Part shown: positions 11,513 to 21,900 of the stretch, piece after piece
Numbering within the stretch: position 1 is the first letter of the stretch
Layout: every line of letters begins with the position of its first letter
From: Closterium sp. NIES-65
Lineage: Eukaryota; Streptophyta; Zygnematophyceae; Desmidiales; Closteriaceae
Assembly (NCBI GenBank): GCA_948144175.1
Contig: CANXME010002486.1
Span: 5,407,001-5,471,000 of the forward strand
Reading direction: 5' to 3'
DNA length: 64,000 nucleotides
Translations under genes and position numbers: made by a program
Notes under the pieces: generated by a model
The model's database searches: none
What the model was told of the DNA's origin: nothing
Seen by the model: only the letters and a program-made list of their open reading frames with translations

Positions 11513-12262
11513 TTTGCCCGACCGCAGCTGGATCCGCGGGAGACGGGGTAAGACAAGTTAGGGACTGAGGTAAGAGAAACAGCTCAAGGCGGAGCTCGAG
11601 GGAGGAAAGGGGAGAAAGGTAGAGCAGAGTGAAAGAAAATGGAGCAGTAGGAGCAGCAGCAGCAGCCGCGAGGGGAGCAGCAGAGCAGACAGGAGAGGGT
11701 GCGGTGGTGAGCGGGCGACGAGGGAGAGCAGCAGAGAGGAGGCAAGCTCGAGGGAGGAGGGAGAGGGGAGGGGCAAAAAGGCGGGAGTGGGAGGGCGGGA
11801 GGAATAACCGAGGTGAGGGGGTGCACGGGAATGTGATATTTGATAATTTATGGGCAGGGGCGGGTGGTGTGACGCTAAGTACAGCTTTTGAAAGCAAGGC
11901 ATCCAATGTCGCTTAGCTTTAATGGGCTCGCGCTTAGTGAAATGCGGATGTCTACGACGGGAGGTTAGAATTCAAGGTAATGGTAGATCAGGCTAGAATT
12001 CACGGGGCTGGAAAAAGGAAACTCGATTGTTGCCTAAAATATATGGTCTCACCGAGGGTGTGGCGTACCACCACAGAATTATTACCGCAATCACACATGA
12101 CAACCAAATCGTTTAATCACCAAATTTTCGGTAGAACGAATAAATTTAGATATGGTAGCTGCCTTGTCACATCCTTTGCACCACAAGCAAAATGTCGGTA
12201 GCTTATCCAATCATACAAAATCGTTAACAGGTCCAATGTATGTGTAATTGCACTATATGGTA
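10887..12262. other. RPS10 5' flank / intergenic
   Basis: Holds the candidate RPS10 ATG exon at 11510-11512, a purine-rich stretch at 11560-11820, and otherwise unremarkable sequence. Frames over 11440-11916 are low-complexity and match nothing I know. The TSD of element A begins at 12263. Confidence 0.55.
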
Positions 12263-12267
12263 AGAAT

Positions 12268-12686
12268 TGCTGCGATCAGAAGTTGATTGTGGCCTAGGAT
12301 CTACTCAGGAAGGTTCGCACGCAGAGAAGTGGTGTTGGTGGGCCCTTGACCTCAATAGCAGAGTGAATGTAAATGCTTGAGATGATTAAGACATGCATAT
12401 ACAACGATATAAATAAGATTACAGGGGAATATGATGAGAAAAAGCTAGCCATGTACTCTAAGGGGTACATTCCCTTATTCAAATACATTCCCAACTGTGC
12501 GGCGCGAACAGTTACGAAACTGTTCCCGCCGAAACCATCCTGCCTGCAGCTGCTTGATGCTGTCTGCTCCGACGGTTCAGATGCGTTCCAACCGTCTGAC
12601 GCTTCGCGTTCATTCGCGATACTACGTGCTTCTCTTTGCTGCGGTGAGGAGTGCACAGTAATGTTCAAGTATTACTATTCGTAACA
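12268..12686 (-). repeat. 3' LTR of element A
   Basis: About 419 bp, matching 33875-34290 over its full length with about 4% differences. It is bounded by AGAAT on the left and by a CCCCCC (minus-strand G6) tract on the right. Confidence 0.92.
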
Positions 12687-12700
12687 CCCCCCTTCACTCC
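12687..12700 (-). promoter_or_regulatory. polypurine tract of element A
   Basis: Minus strand GGAGTGAAGGGGGG directly before the 3' LTR, the usual plus-strand primer site. The pol stop codon TGA (12696-12694) lies inside it. Confidence 0.8.
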
Positions 12701-15700
12701 TGGCCGCAGCTCGACTTGACCTGCTTGACCACGCCGCTGAGTTCGGAGCAGTGCTGATACTGCTGGCGTGGCAGTCGCTTCGTGAGGAAGTCTGCTGCCA
12801 TATCACCGGTCGGGCAGTAGGTCAAGTTGACCTTGCCCTTGTCCACCTCATCCTTCACGAAGAAGTACCGCAGCGCAATGTGCTTGGTGCGGTTGACGAA
12901 ACCAGGTTTGTTTGCGATGCGAATTGCGCTCTGGTTGTCGCAGTGCAGGCGAAAGTTTGTTGAGGCCGGAATTTTTGCTTCCTGCAGCAGTTCCTGAAGG
13001 TAGAGACCTTCGCGAACAGCTGCTGTTGCTGCGATAAATTCAGCTTCCGCCGATGACAGGGCAACCAACTCCTGCTTCTGAGAGTTTAAGGAGATGGGGC
13101 CGCTGGGCTGGAGGCGGAAGAGGAACCCTGTCCTGGACCGTCGATTGTCAGGGTCAGCGGCGTGATCGGCATCCACGTAGCCGACAAGACTGAAGGATGT
13201 GGTTGGGATGGTGGAATAACTGAGCCCGACATTAGGCGTGGAGATGAAGAATTGAAGGGCTCGCTGAAGATCTGAGAGATTTTCGGCCGTTGGTTTGCGT
13301 GAGTACTGAGCCAACTGGCTCGCAATGTAGGAGAGGTCGGGCCTGCAGGTAACGGATGCGAAAAGCAGGCATCCCAACTGCTGCTGGTAAGTGTGAAGCC
13401 CAACAGGGGACAGGGCTTTGCTGTCAGGCTTGTGGTTGGGTCCTGGAGTGCGGTAAGGGGTGGAGAGTGGTGCAGGCGCAATGTTGAAGCGCTTGCTGAG
13501 CTCCTCCGCATACTTCGCCGCTGAGAGATGAATGGCTTCCGGCGAGTAGGTGATGTTGAGTCCGAGAAACTGTTTCACGTCATGATTGCAGGTGATGTCG
13601 ACGCGCCCTACGAGGCTTCTCTCAAAATGCTCGAGCAGTTCGCTGCTTGAGCCTGTGTAGAGAAGGTCGTCGACGTAGACCGTGAGGAGGATGTATTCGC
13701 CGCGGAAATCGCGACGATACATTCCAGGATCGTGAGGCAGCTGCTTGAACCCGATTTCAAGCAATATTTTGTGCAGATACTGCTGCTAGAGTCTCGGTGC
13801 TTGTTTGATCCCATAGAGGGACTTGCGTAGCTGACAGACGCGTAGGTCTCCGTCGCCGTAAGTGTGTGGCTGTTCCACGTAGATCACGACGTCCACTAAT
13901 GCGTACATGAACGCATTCTTCACATCGATCTGCCGGAGTGGTAGGTGTTGTGCGGCTGCGATGGCGAGGAGAATTCTGACGGACGTGTGACGGCTGACCG
14001 GTGCAAATGTCTGGTCAAAATCAATCCCGTGCCTTTGATCGTAGCCGTGTACCACCCAGCGTGCCTTGAATCGCTCAATCCTTCCGTCGGCTCCTGTCTT
14101 CACTCGGAAGACCCATTTGCTGGAGAGAATCCTTCTCCCCTTTACTGCTGCACGGTCGACGAGCACCCAGGTGTCGCGCGACTCGAGTGCCCGGATTTCC
14201 GCATCCATTGCTTCGCGCCACTCCTTGCTGTGTGGTCCAGAAAGAGCTTCGCGCGGATTTCGGGGCTCGATGACGCGTGGCGCCTTCGAAGTTGCGGTGT
14301 GAAGCCCGAGCAGCTGTAGTCCTGAGATGGTGCTGTCGTGGCGACGTTGTGGGATGACTTCCTGTACGTCGTCGTCATCGCTTTCTGGTTCAGGAGGCGC
14401 TAGTGGTGCTATGCCTCTGCCGCTTCCGCCTGTTCCGCTTCCGCCTGCTGCGCCCATTCCTCCTCCCGAAGAGTCGTCGTCGTCGTCGTCGCTGCTGCGT
14501 CGTTCTTCCCACACGAACTCGCCCCTCGTGTCTTGCTCCAAGATTGCTGCAGCGGCTTCGTCTTCGGGCGTTGCGTAGCTGTGCCAATCGTTAGCGTAGA
14601 CACGGTTCGCGTTCGTTTCTTCGTCGCGGCGGAACTGGTCGAGGAAGAGGCGCTCGTAGAAGATGACGTCGCGAGCGTGAGCGATTTTCTGACTGAGGAG
14701 GTCCAGCACGATCCACGCCTTGTACTCATGACTGATGCCGAGGTGGATCCCCCAGCGAGCGCGGCTGGCGAATTTGCCGATGGTTGAGGTCGGCGGGCGG
14801 TATTGAACCATGCACCCCCATACGCGCAGCATGGAGGTATCCCCTTTGGTCCCGGTCCATTTGACGTGCGGGGACAGATTGCCGGTGATGGTGGTGGTCG
14901 AGAGTAGGTTGTGCACCCGTACTGCGTGGTGCATTGCGTAGGTCCAGTAGATCGGCGGCAATTTCGACTGCTTCATCAGCGCGCACACCTTCGTCATTAG
15001 CGTGCGGTTCGTCCGCTCAGCTACGCCCTGCTGCTGGTGCGCGTAGGGGAGAGAAATATGGTGCTCGATCCCCTTTTGCGTGAGGTAGGTTTGCATCTGG
15101 TTGCTCCTGAATTCTGTCGCGCCGTCAGATTGCCAGATTTTCAACTTCTTCCCAGACTGTCGCTCTGCGTGCGCCAGCCAGAGGCGAAACACCTCGTAGG
15201 CTCTGTCGCGTGACTCCACGTTCACGACCCACACGTAGCGCGTTCCAGCGTCAATGAAAGTGAGCGTGTACATTTCGTCCTCGGTTCCACAGTGCCCCAC
15301 GTTCAAGAAATCGCTGTACGCCTTGTGTAGCTTGGGGTAGCGATTCGTTCCAGGTTCGAGCAGCGGGAACGGTTGGTGGCTCAGCGCAGCTTCGGGGCAG
15401 ATGGTGCAGTTGCGCGGATGTGTCTCGCCTCTCACTTTGGAGCCATCAGGGCGCAGGAGTGCGCCAGGAGCGAAGACGCCTGCGTCGATGCAGTTTTTCA
15501 GCGTCGCACGTGAAGGGTGTCCGAGGCGCTGGTGCCAGAGAGTATCGTCAGCGCTAAAGCCGGAGGTGCGTATGTAGCATGCACGTGCTTCCTCAGGGTC
15601 TTCATCAGGTGCAGGAGCAGGTTCTGTTGCTACTCCCTCTGCTTCTTCTTCTTCTAGCGCGGTGGTCAGCATCAGCGCCAAGAACTCTCTGTCACGAATC

Positions 15701-16323
15701 TCAGAGAGCGGAATGTTGGTCCCGGGGATCGTGCCAAGTACGAACGCCGGTTCGCGTGGCTCAGGGGCAGGTCCGTAGACAGTGTGACGCGGGGTTGACA
15801 GCTCGTTGCCCTAGATGATGGTGTCCCATGGATCGCGACGCGGGGGGTATTCAGGAGGAGGTGCTGCGAGTGGAACGTGGCGCAGGGGACGGCGAAGAGG
15901 AACGACTGCAGGTGTTGCCTCAGTTTCCTCAGTTTCGTCCTCTCCCCCCTTTCGTTCTTCGCGGAAAGTACCCCAACCGCTATTGTCGGCGCTAGTTGCG
16001 GCGCCCCATCCGCCGCTCGCGTTAGCCCAGGTTCCGCCGGTGTCTCCCCAGCCGCCAGTGTCACTTGTTCCCCATCCTCCAGCGCTTCTTCACCCCCCTT
16101 CATTGGAGGCACTTTCTTCAGCCTCGGCTCCCCAGGTGGTGCAAGCAAAGGTTCCACGTGCTTCTGCGAGGCTTTGCTGGCGAAGCTCCTCAGCTTCGGG
16201 GCGCGCCAATTCTTCCTCTTGCTCCGCGGTGAGATTCTTCGATGAGTCGCGTCGATGAGAGTAGATGGCCAAAAACCTCTCGTAGGTGTAGGGTCGCGGC
16301 TCGCCATGGGCATCAAAGGTGCC

Positions 16324-16563
16324 TGTCGTGAAACTAACACAATAGGTAGTTAGGAGAATAGTTCGGCCTAGGCTTAGTAGCCTAGGCCAAGGAGGATCGA
16401 GTTGGTTGTGCCAAGGGTGTCGAGAGAATTTCGGGAAGAATGTGTTGTTCACTATAGATTTGCAATCACATATATGCAAGTGAACAAAGGTGCACCACCT
16501 AACACAGTTTGTAATAACTACACTAACTACAGCTACAGGCAGTTACAGATATAAGCTCTGACA
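16324..16563 (-). repeat. 3' LTR of element H
   Basis: 240 bp, begins TGTCAGAG and ends CACGACA on the minus strand. The single mismatch to its partner lies in the ATAAGCTC/ATAAACTC word. Confidence 0.92.
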
Positions 16564-16689
16564 CTCCCCCATAACTGCCTACAGCAAGAGTTTGTGCAGA
16601 ACACAACCTGCAGGGGTACACAAATAGCAGCAGCAGCAGGTAGGTAGGTAGGTAGTACAGCAGCAAAGGTACAGCAAGAATTCCTGCTA

Positions 16690-17520
16690 TCTCCTCACCC
16701 TCCCCCTCCCCCTCCCCCCCACACTGCTGCAGAAGCAGCAGAGGGGGGAAGAGAGGAGAGGTGGAGGGACGGCTGCTGGATGGTCTCACACCCGCCACCC
16801 CAGTGCCACTCCCCCAGCTCCCCCACACCCTCACACCCTCCCCCCAGCGGCAACTGCAGCAGCGGGAAAGAAAGGAGGAGGAGGAGGGGAAGGGAAGTTG
16901 GTCTCACACCCGCCATCCCAATGCGACTCCCCCAGCTCCCCCACACCCTCACACCCTCTCCCCAGCGGCAGCTGCAGGAGTGGGAAATAAAGGAGGAGGA
17001 GGGGAAGGGAAGCATACCACCCATCACCCCAACACCCGCCACCCCCATACCCTCCCCCTCACGGCTGGAGGGAAACGAAGGAGGAGGGGGTGGGCGGGGA
17101 GAAAGCCGCAGAGCGGCTACTGATGGTTGGCGCGGGTAGGTCAGGGGCGGCTTCAGGGAGTGTAGGTGCGGGGTGAGGTTGTGGCGGCTGCACCGAGTGC
17201 AGGAGCGAGGGCGACTGCTCCAAGGGCAGTCGTCGGGTGATGCAGGGGCGGCTGCAGCAAGTGCAGGCGCGAGTGAGACACCGCCGAGTGCGCCAGGGGC
17301 GGGTACACGGCGGCTCAGGTAGGTAGGTGGGTAGTGCACCGTCGCACGCCACGGGGCGCACGACGGGCAGGGCACCGTCGCGTGCCATGGGGCGTACGAC
17401 GGGCAGGGCACCGTCGTGTGCCACGGGGCACGCGACGGGCAGTTCAGGTAGGTAGGTAGTTTAGTTCCCCGTCGCACGCCACGGGGCGCACGACGGGCAG
17501 GGTAGATGTCACTCGCCATC
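16690..17520. repeat. internal tandem repeats of element H
   Basis: At 16780-17060, roughly 110-bp units alternate CCCCCAGCTCCCCCACACCC with CAGCGGCARCTGCAG and a purine run. At 17320-17500, several copies of a GCACGCCACGGGGCGCACGAC-like unit occur. The large frame across this region includes LTR sequence and is not considered a gene. Confidence 0.75.
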
Positions 17521-17636
17521 CTAGGGCGGGACATTAATGAGAAATCGCCACGCGACCTAGGCGCGCGACCGGCAAAGAACAGCAACGGAAGCATACGGCG
17601 GGCCCACAGGCCAGGACGAAACTTGCTCTGATAGCA

Positions 17637-17876
17637 TGTCGTGAAACTAACACAATAGGTAGTTAGGAGAATAGTTCGGCCTAGGCTTAGTAGCCTAGGC
17701 CAAGGAGGATCGAGTTGGTTGTGCCAAGGGTGTCGAGAGAATTTCGGGAAGAATGTGTTGTTCACTATAGATTTGCAATCACATATATGCAAGTGAACAA
17801 AGGTGCACCACCTAACACAGTTTGTAATAACTACACTAACTACAGCTACAGGCAGTTACAGATATAAACTCTGACA
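17637..17876 (-). repeat. 5' LTR of element H
   Basis: 240 bp, 239 of 240 positions equal to the partner LTR, followed leftward by the primer-binding site. Confidence 0.92.
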
Positions 17877-18579
17877 GTGCCGACGCTGGTTCCGCGCAGC
17901 ATGCCTTGAAGGTGCTGTGAGGGGGGACCGATGAGGGAATGCTCTGGCGTGCCGAAGATGCCGTGGGTGGTAACTTCAAGCTCGAGCTGCGTCATCCCTT
18001 CCTCTGGGGGCGCGTGGCGCTCTGCTTCAGCGATGGCGGCGAGTCCGCGGCCAGCAATTGCGCTTGTTGGTGTCATCGGCGTGTGACAATCCGTGCAGAT
18101 GCCATCTGGGTCGGGGTTGTGTAACGCCGTTTCGCGTAGGTGGGGATGATGCGGCACCCACGGTCTGCCGTCAGGGTGCTTCCAATCTCTACGGTGGATG
18201 TGCTCGAAGCGCAGTGGCACGAGATCAATCAACTCGAGCGAGTCGCCGCTGCAGTCGGGAATGTCGAAATCTAGGACATACACTCTATTTTCGGAGTGCG
18301 CACGTCCGATCTGCCTGCGGGGAAATGTGCTCGATTCGTAGTGCAGCAGGATGTCTTGTGTCTCGCGATCCGTGCTGAGGTCGACGCCGCAGTCCATGAG
18401 CTGTGCGGCGGACAGGAGGTTGAAGCGCAGGTTCTGGACGATCAGCACATCGTTAAGCGTGATGTGCGTACGGCTTCCACGTGCTTTGAGCACGACGATG
18501 CCTTGTGCGCTTGCGCGCAGGCGCGTGTTGTTCACAACAGTGACGTAAGTTACTGTAGGGGTGGGGACTGCGTTGGATA

Positions 18580-18705
18580 TGTGAAGAAAGAGGAATGAAA
18601 TGAACTAGCAAGCAGGTGGGTACAAGTAGGAAAACCTAAAAGTGTTGTACCCCATATTGTCTAACCCACTACAGCCTACACAAACTATAGCATATGAGTT
18701 TGACA
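18580..18705 (-). repeat. 3' LTR of element B
   Basis: 126 bp, minus strand TGTCAAACTC to CTTCTTCACA. It contains the family words TATGGGGTACA and TTGTACCCA and is preceded by a CTATGGGGGTG purine tract. Confidence 0.88.
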
Positions 18706-18959
18706 CACCCCCATAGGCAAAGTGGGGGAGAACAAGAGGTCACAAGACCAGTCAAGCAAAGCAAAGCAAGCTCAGGGTGGATCACAACGTCACCACACAA
18801 TCGGAGCACAAGAGCAAGGCCACAAGGCGAGTTCACATGGAGGATCATATATAAAGGTAAACAGGCAAGTGCAGGTATAGAAAGATCACAGTACAAGCAA
18901 GGTCAAGAAGTGAGCAAGTGAGGCCAAGTAGGCACAAGACCAAGCATTGTACAGAAGCG

Positions 18960-21900
18960 CTAATGATCACCAGGCGGAAGTGCCCTGGTAAAGATATCAG
19001 CAGTGTTGGCCTCGGAGGCCACGTAAGCAAGGCGCAGCTGACCACGCTGCTGCAGCTCACGAGCAAGGAAGTAGCGGAGAGCAATGTGCTTCGTTCTGTG
19101 CTCCAGTTTGTGCTCCTGACACAACGCCAGCATGGCCTTGTTGTCTACGTACAGAACTGGAGGAGAACGAGGCGGCTCTCCTAGGTCAGTCAGCAGGTAG
19201 GTGAGCCAGCGTAGCTCCTGTGCAGCCATGGCCCCCGCGTAGATCTCAGCCTCACAGCTGGAGCCATGAACAGAAGACGAGCGGGTAGAGCGCCACGAAA
19301 CAGAGCCGGAACCAAGGCTGAAGGTGTAACCCTGTGACGACCGCTGCTTAGCCTGGTCGTCAGCCCAAGAAGCGTCTGCGTGACCTGTGAGGACCACTCG
19401 ACGTCGCCCTCCAAGCACTAGCCCCATGCCCGACGTACTGCACAAGTAGCGCAACACCCTCTTCGCTGCAGCCAACTGCTCTGGTCGGTGTCTCCCAGGA
19501 GTAACATAGCGTGCCAAGATGCTAAGAGGGTATGCAAGGTCAGGTCGTGTGCAGGTCATCAGGTACATGAGGCAGCCAATAAGCTCTGGGTACGGGCCAC
19601 TCGGCTCTACGGACTCATCCGAAGGCAGAGCTGAGAGCGAGTGGCGACTAGACAGAGGAGTGGCCTGAGGCGAGGAGTACGTGAAGTCGAAGCGCTGAAG
19701 GACCTGCTGCACCATGTGTGACTGAGTCAGGGTAATGGTGCGCTGTGCTCTGTCCCGGGTGATCTGCAAGCCAAGGTAGCTGCGCAGTTCACCCAGGTCT
19801 GTGCACGTGTGTCTCTTCTGCAGCTCGGACTTCACGTGGGCGAGTCCAGCAGTGCCAGCAGTGGCAAAGACCAAGTCGTCGACGTACACGAGGATGTAGA
19901 ACGGCGGCAAAGAGGTGTCGGTGCGCAGAAACAGCCACGGGTCGGCAGTAGAAGGAGCAAAGCCAAGAGCCGCAAGTGTAGTCCTCAGTGTGTCGTGCCA
20001 CTCACGGGGCCCCTGGCGGAGACCGTAGACTGGCCACCGGAGGCTCCACTGGGTACCAGGAGGAAACGACCCAGTGAAGCCAGGTGGGCGGCGCCGCCAG
20101 ATCTCCTCGTGCAGGCTGCCCTGCAAGAAAGTTGTGCTCAAGTCAAGAGAGTGAAGCTCGTAGTCGCGCTGAGCGGCTATGTGCAGTAGCACCCGAAGAG
20201 TGGTCATCTTCGGGGTGGGAGAGAAGGTATGAAAGTAGTCAACTCCCTGCCGCTCACTGAAGCCTCGAGCCACGTAACGCGCCTTGAAGACAGGCGGAGA
20301 ACCCGGCGGCCGCTTCACCCTGAAAATCCACATGCCACTGACGATGTTCGCCCCAGGTGGGGGAACCTCGTCGACGTAGGTGCCTGTGGACTTCCAAGAA
20401 GCCATCTCTGCGTCCATGGCTGACTGCCACTGTGAGGAGTAGGGACCCTGATCGCCTCAGCGTACGATCGAGGAGTCGAGATGTCTGGTGCATCCGGGTC
20501 TCCCTTAGGGGCAATCAGCGTGGACACGAGATGAGGCAAAGAAGCAGCAAAACACTAGAACTCCTCCTGCTTGTCCTCAAGGACGTCCGTGCTAAGAGCA
20601 CACTCACCCCGGACGGACGGAGGATACAGAGACTCACACTCAGCAACAAGACTAGCAGTGCAGTCTAGACGACAGCGAGCAGCAAAGTCGACAAGCTCAG
20701 CAACTAAGGCAGACGCAGCAGTGGACTCAAAGGAAGGGTCAGTGACAACAGTAGCTAGGAGACGCGTGACAGTAGGACTGGCAGCACGAAGAGAGTCAGA
20801 CTCCGGGTCAGCAAGGACAGGAAGAGAGGACACTGGAGGAGACGGCAACGGGACACGCAGAGGAGCAGTGGAAGGACGCAGTGCCATCTGGTGTGTGCCT
20901 GGGACCGCAGGAGGACGCGGACGTGGAGCACGACCACGAGTGCGAGCAGCACGAACAGGCGACGCAGGACGAGACGCATGCTCACGACGCTCAGCGAGAC
21001 CTCCAGGTGGACCAGTGTAGGGACAAGGAGCAGGTAGGGGGGAGGCGGGCTGTAACTGTGACTGCGACTGGACAGGCTGTGGACACTCTAAGGGAGGAGC
21101 AGGACCAGTAGAAGGCGGGAGACCAAGAACCTGCTCAAGGAGCGGAACGAAGTACGGCCGCGGCCGCACATCGCCTCTAGAACCAGTAGGGAGAGCACCA
21201 GTACCCCCAGCAGCAGCACCAGCGCCTGCAGTACCTCCAGCTCCAACAGCGCCAACTCCAGCACCCTCAGAAGCACCAGCGCTAGCAGCACCACCAGCGC
21301 CAACACCCCTAGCAACTCCAGCTCCAGTAGCTCCAGCAGGACCGTCAGCTCCAGTACCGCCAGCAGCTCCAGCAGTACCTCCAGGAGGACCGACTCCAGC
21401 AGCCCTAGCAGCACCCCCAGTCCCAGCAGCTCCAGTACCGCTAGTACTAGCACCTCCAGGACCAACAGAAATAGTAACACCTCCAACTCTAGCAGCACGG
21501 CTCTAGCGCCGGGCAAACCACTCGCGCAGCTCCTGCGGAGAGAGTAGCTCCCGCCTCGACGAAGCACCGCCAGAGGCCACACGAGCAGACCCAGCACCCC
21601 CAGGCTCCGCACCCCCAGGCTCCGTACCCCCCGGCTCAGCACCCCCAGGCTCCGCACCCCCAGGCTCAGCACCCCCAGACCCGGCACCCGCAGGCTCAGC
21701 ACCCCTAGAATCAGCACCCCCAGGCTCCGCACCCCTCAGGCTCAGCACCCCCAGACCCGGCACCCGCAGGCTCAGCACCCCTAGCAGCACTAGAGTCAAC
21801 AGCTACCTCGATAGGCTCGACTGCGTCTACCTGGGACACACCTGACGGGGCAGGACCCTGAGGGGGGAGGGTGTCTACCGGGGGAGGACCTGGCGCAACG

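Larger units (their letters stand above)
16324..17876 (-). mobile_element. element H: 1.55-kb non-autonomous LTR retroelement
   Basis: Inserted in the pol of A. Two 240-bp LTRs (16324-16563 and 17637-17876) differ at one site, so insertion was recent. The duplication GTGCC is at 16319-16323 and 17877-17881. The primer-binding site (TGCTATCAGAGC, one change from the initiator-Met type) is at 17636-17625, and a purine tract GGGGGAG precedes the 3' LTR. The 1,073-bp interior has no recognisable protein, only two blocks of imperfect tandem repeats. It fits the TRIM/SMART class but has longer internal DNA. Removing it restores the reading frame of A. Confidence 0.92.
12694..18579 (-). pseudogene. 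element A pol: protease remnant, integrase, RT, RNase H
   Basis: One frame runs through the segment once H and one copy of its duplication are removed. It begins inside the protease region (VTYVTVVNNTRLRAS, then FNLLSAAQLMDCGVDL near 18400) because the 5' part was lost at element B. Then come a 300-residue spacer with Trp-Gly repeats (about 16140-15965), the integrase-zinc block LWHQRLGHPS, integrase (SDGATEFRSN, QQQGVAERTNRT), an Asp/Ser-rich linker, RT (SKWVFRVK, YVDDLLYTG) and RNase H (CDNQSAIRIANKP). Three in-frame stops were seen: TGA 16092-16090, TAG 15813-15811, and TAG 13788-13786, the last replacing Trp in APRLWQQ. Inactive as it stands. Confidence 0.88.

Noticed and set aside
11442-11916. 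Ser/Leu/Pro-rich genes upstream of RPS10
   Set aside because: Low-complexity purine/pyrimidine tract with overlapping frames, no conserved motif.
16695-17792. 365-codon frame over element H
   Set aside because: It starts inside the LTR and covers low-complexity repeats, with no recognisable domain. H is judged non-coding.
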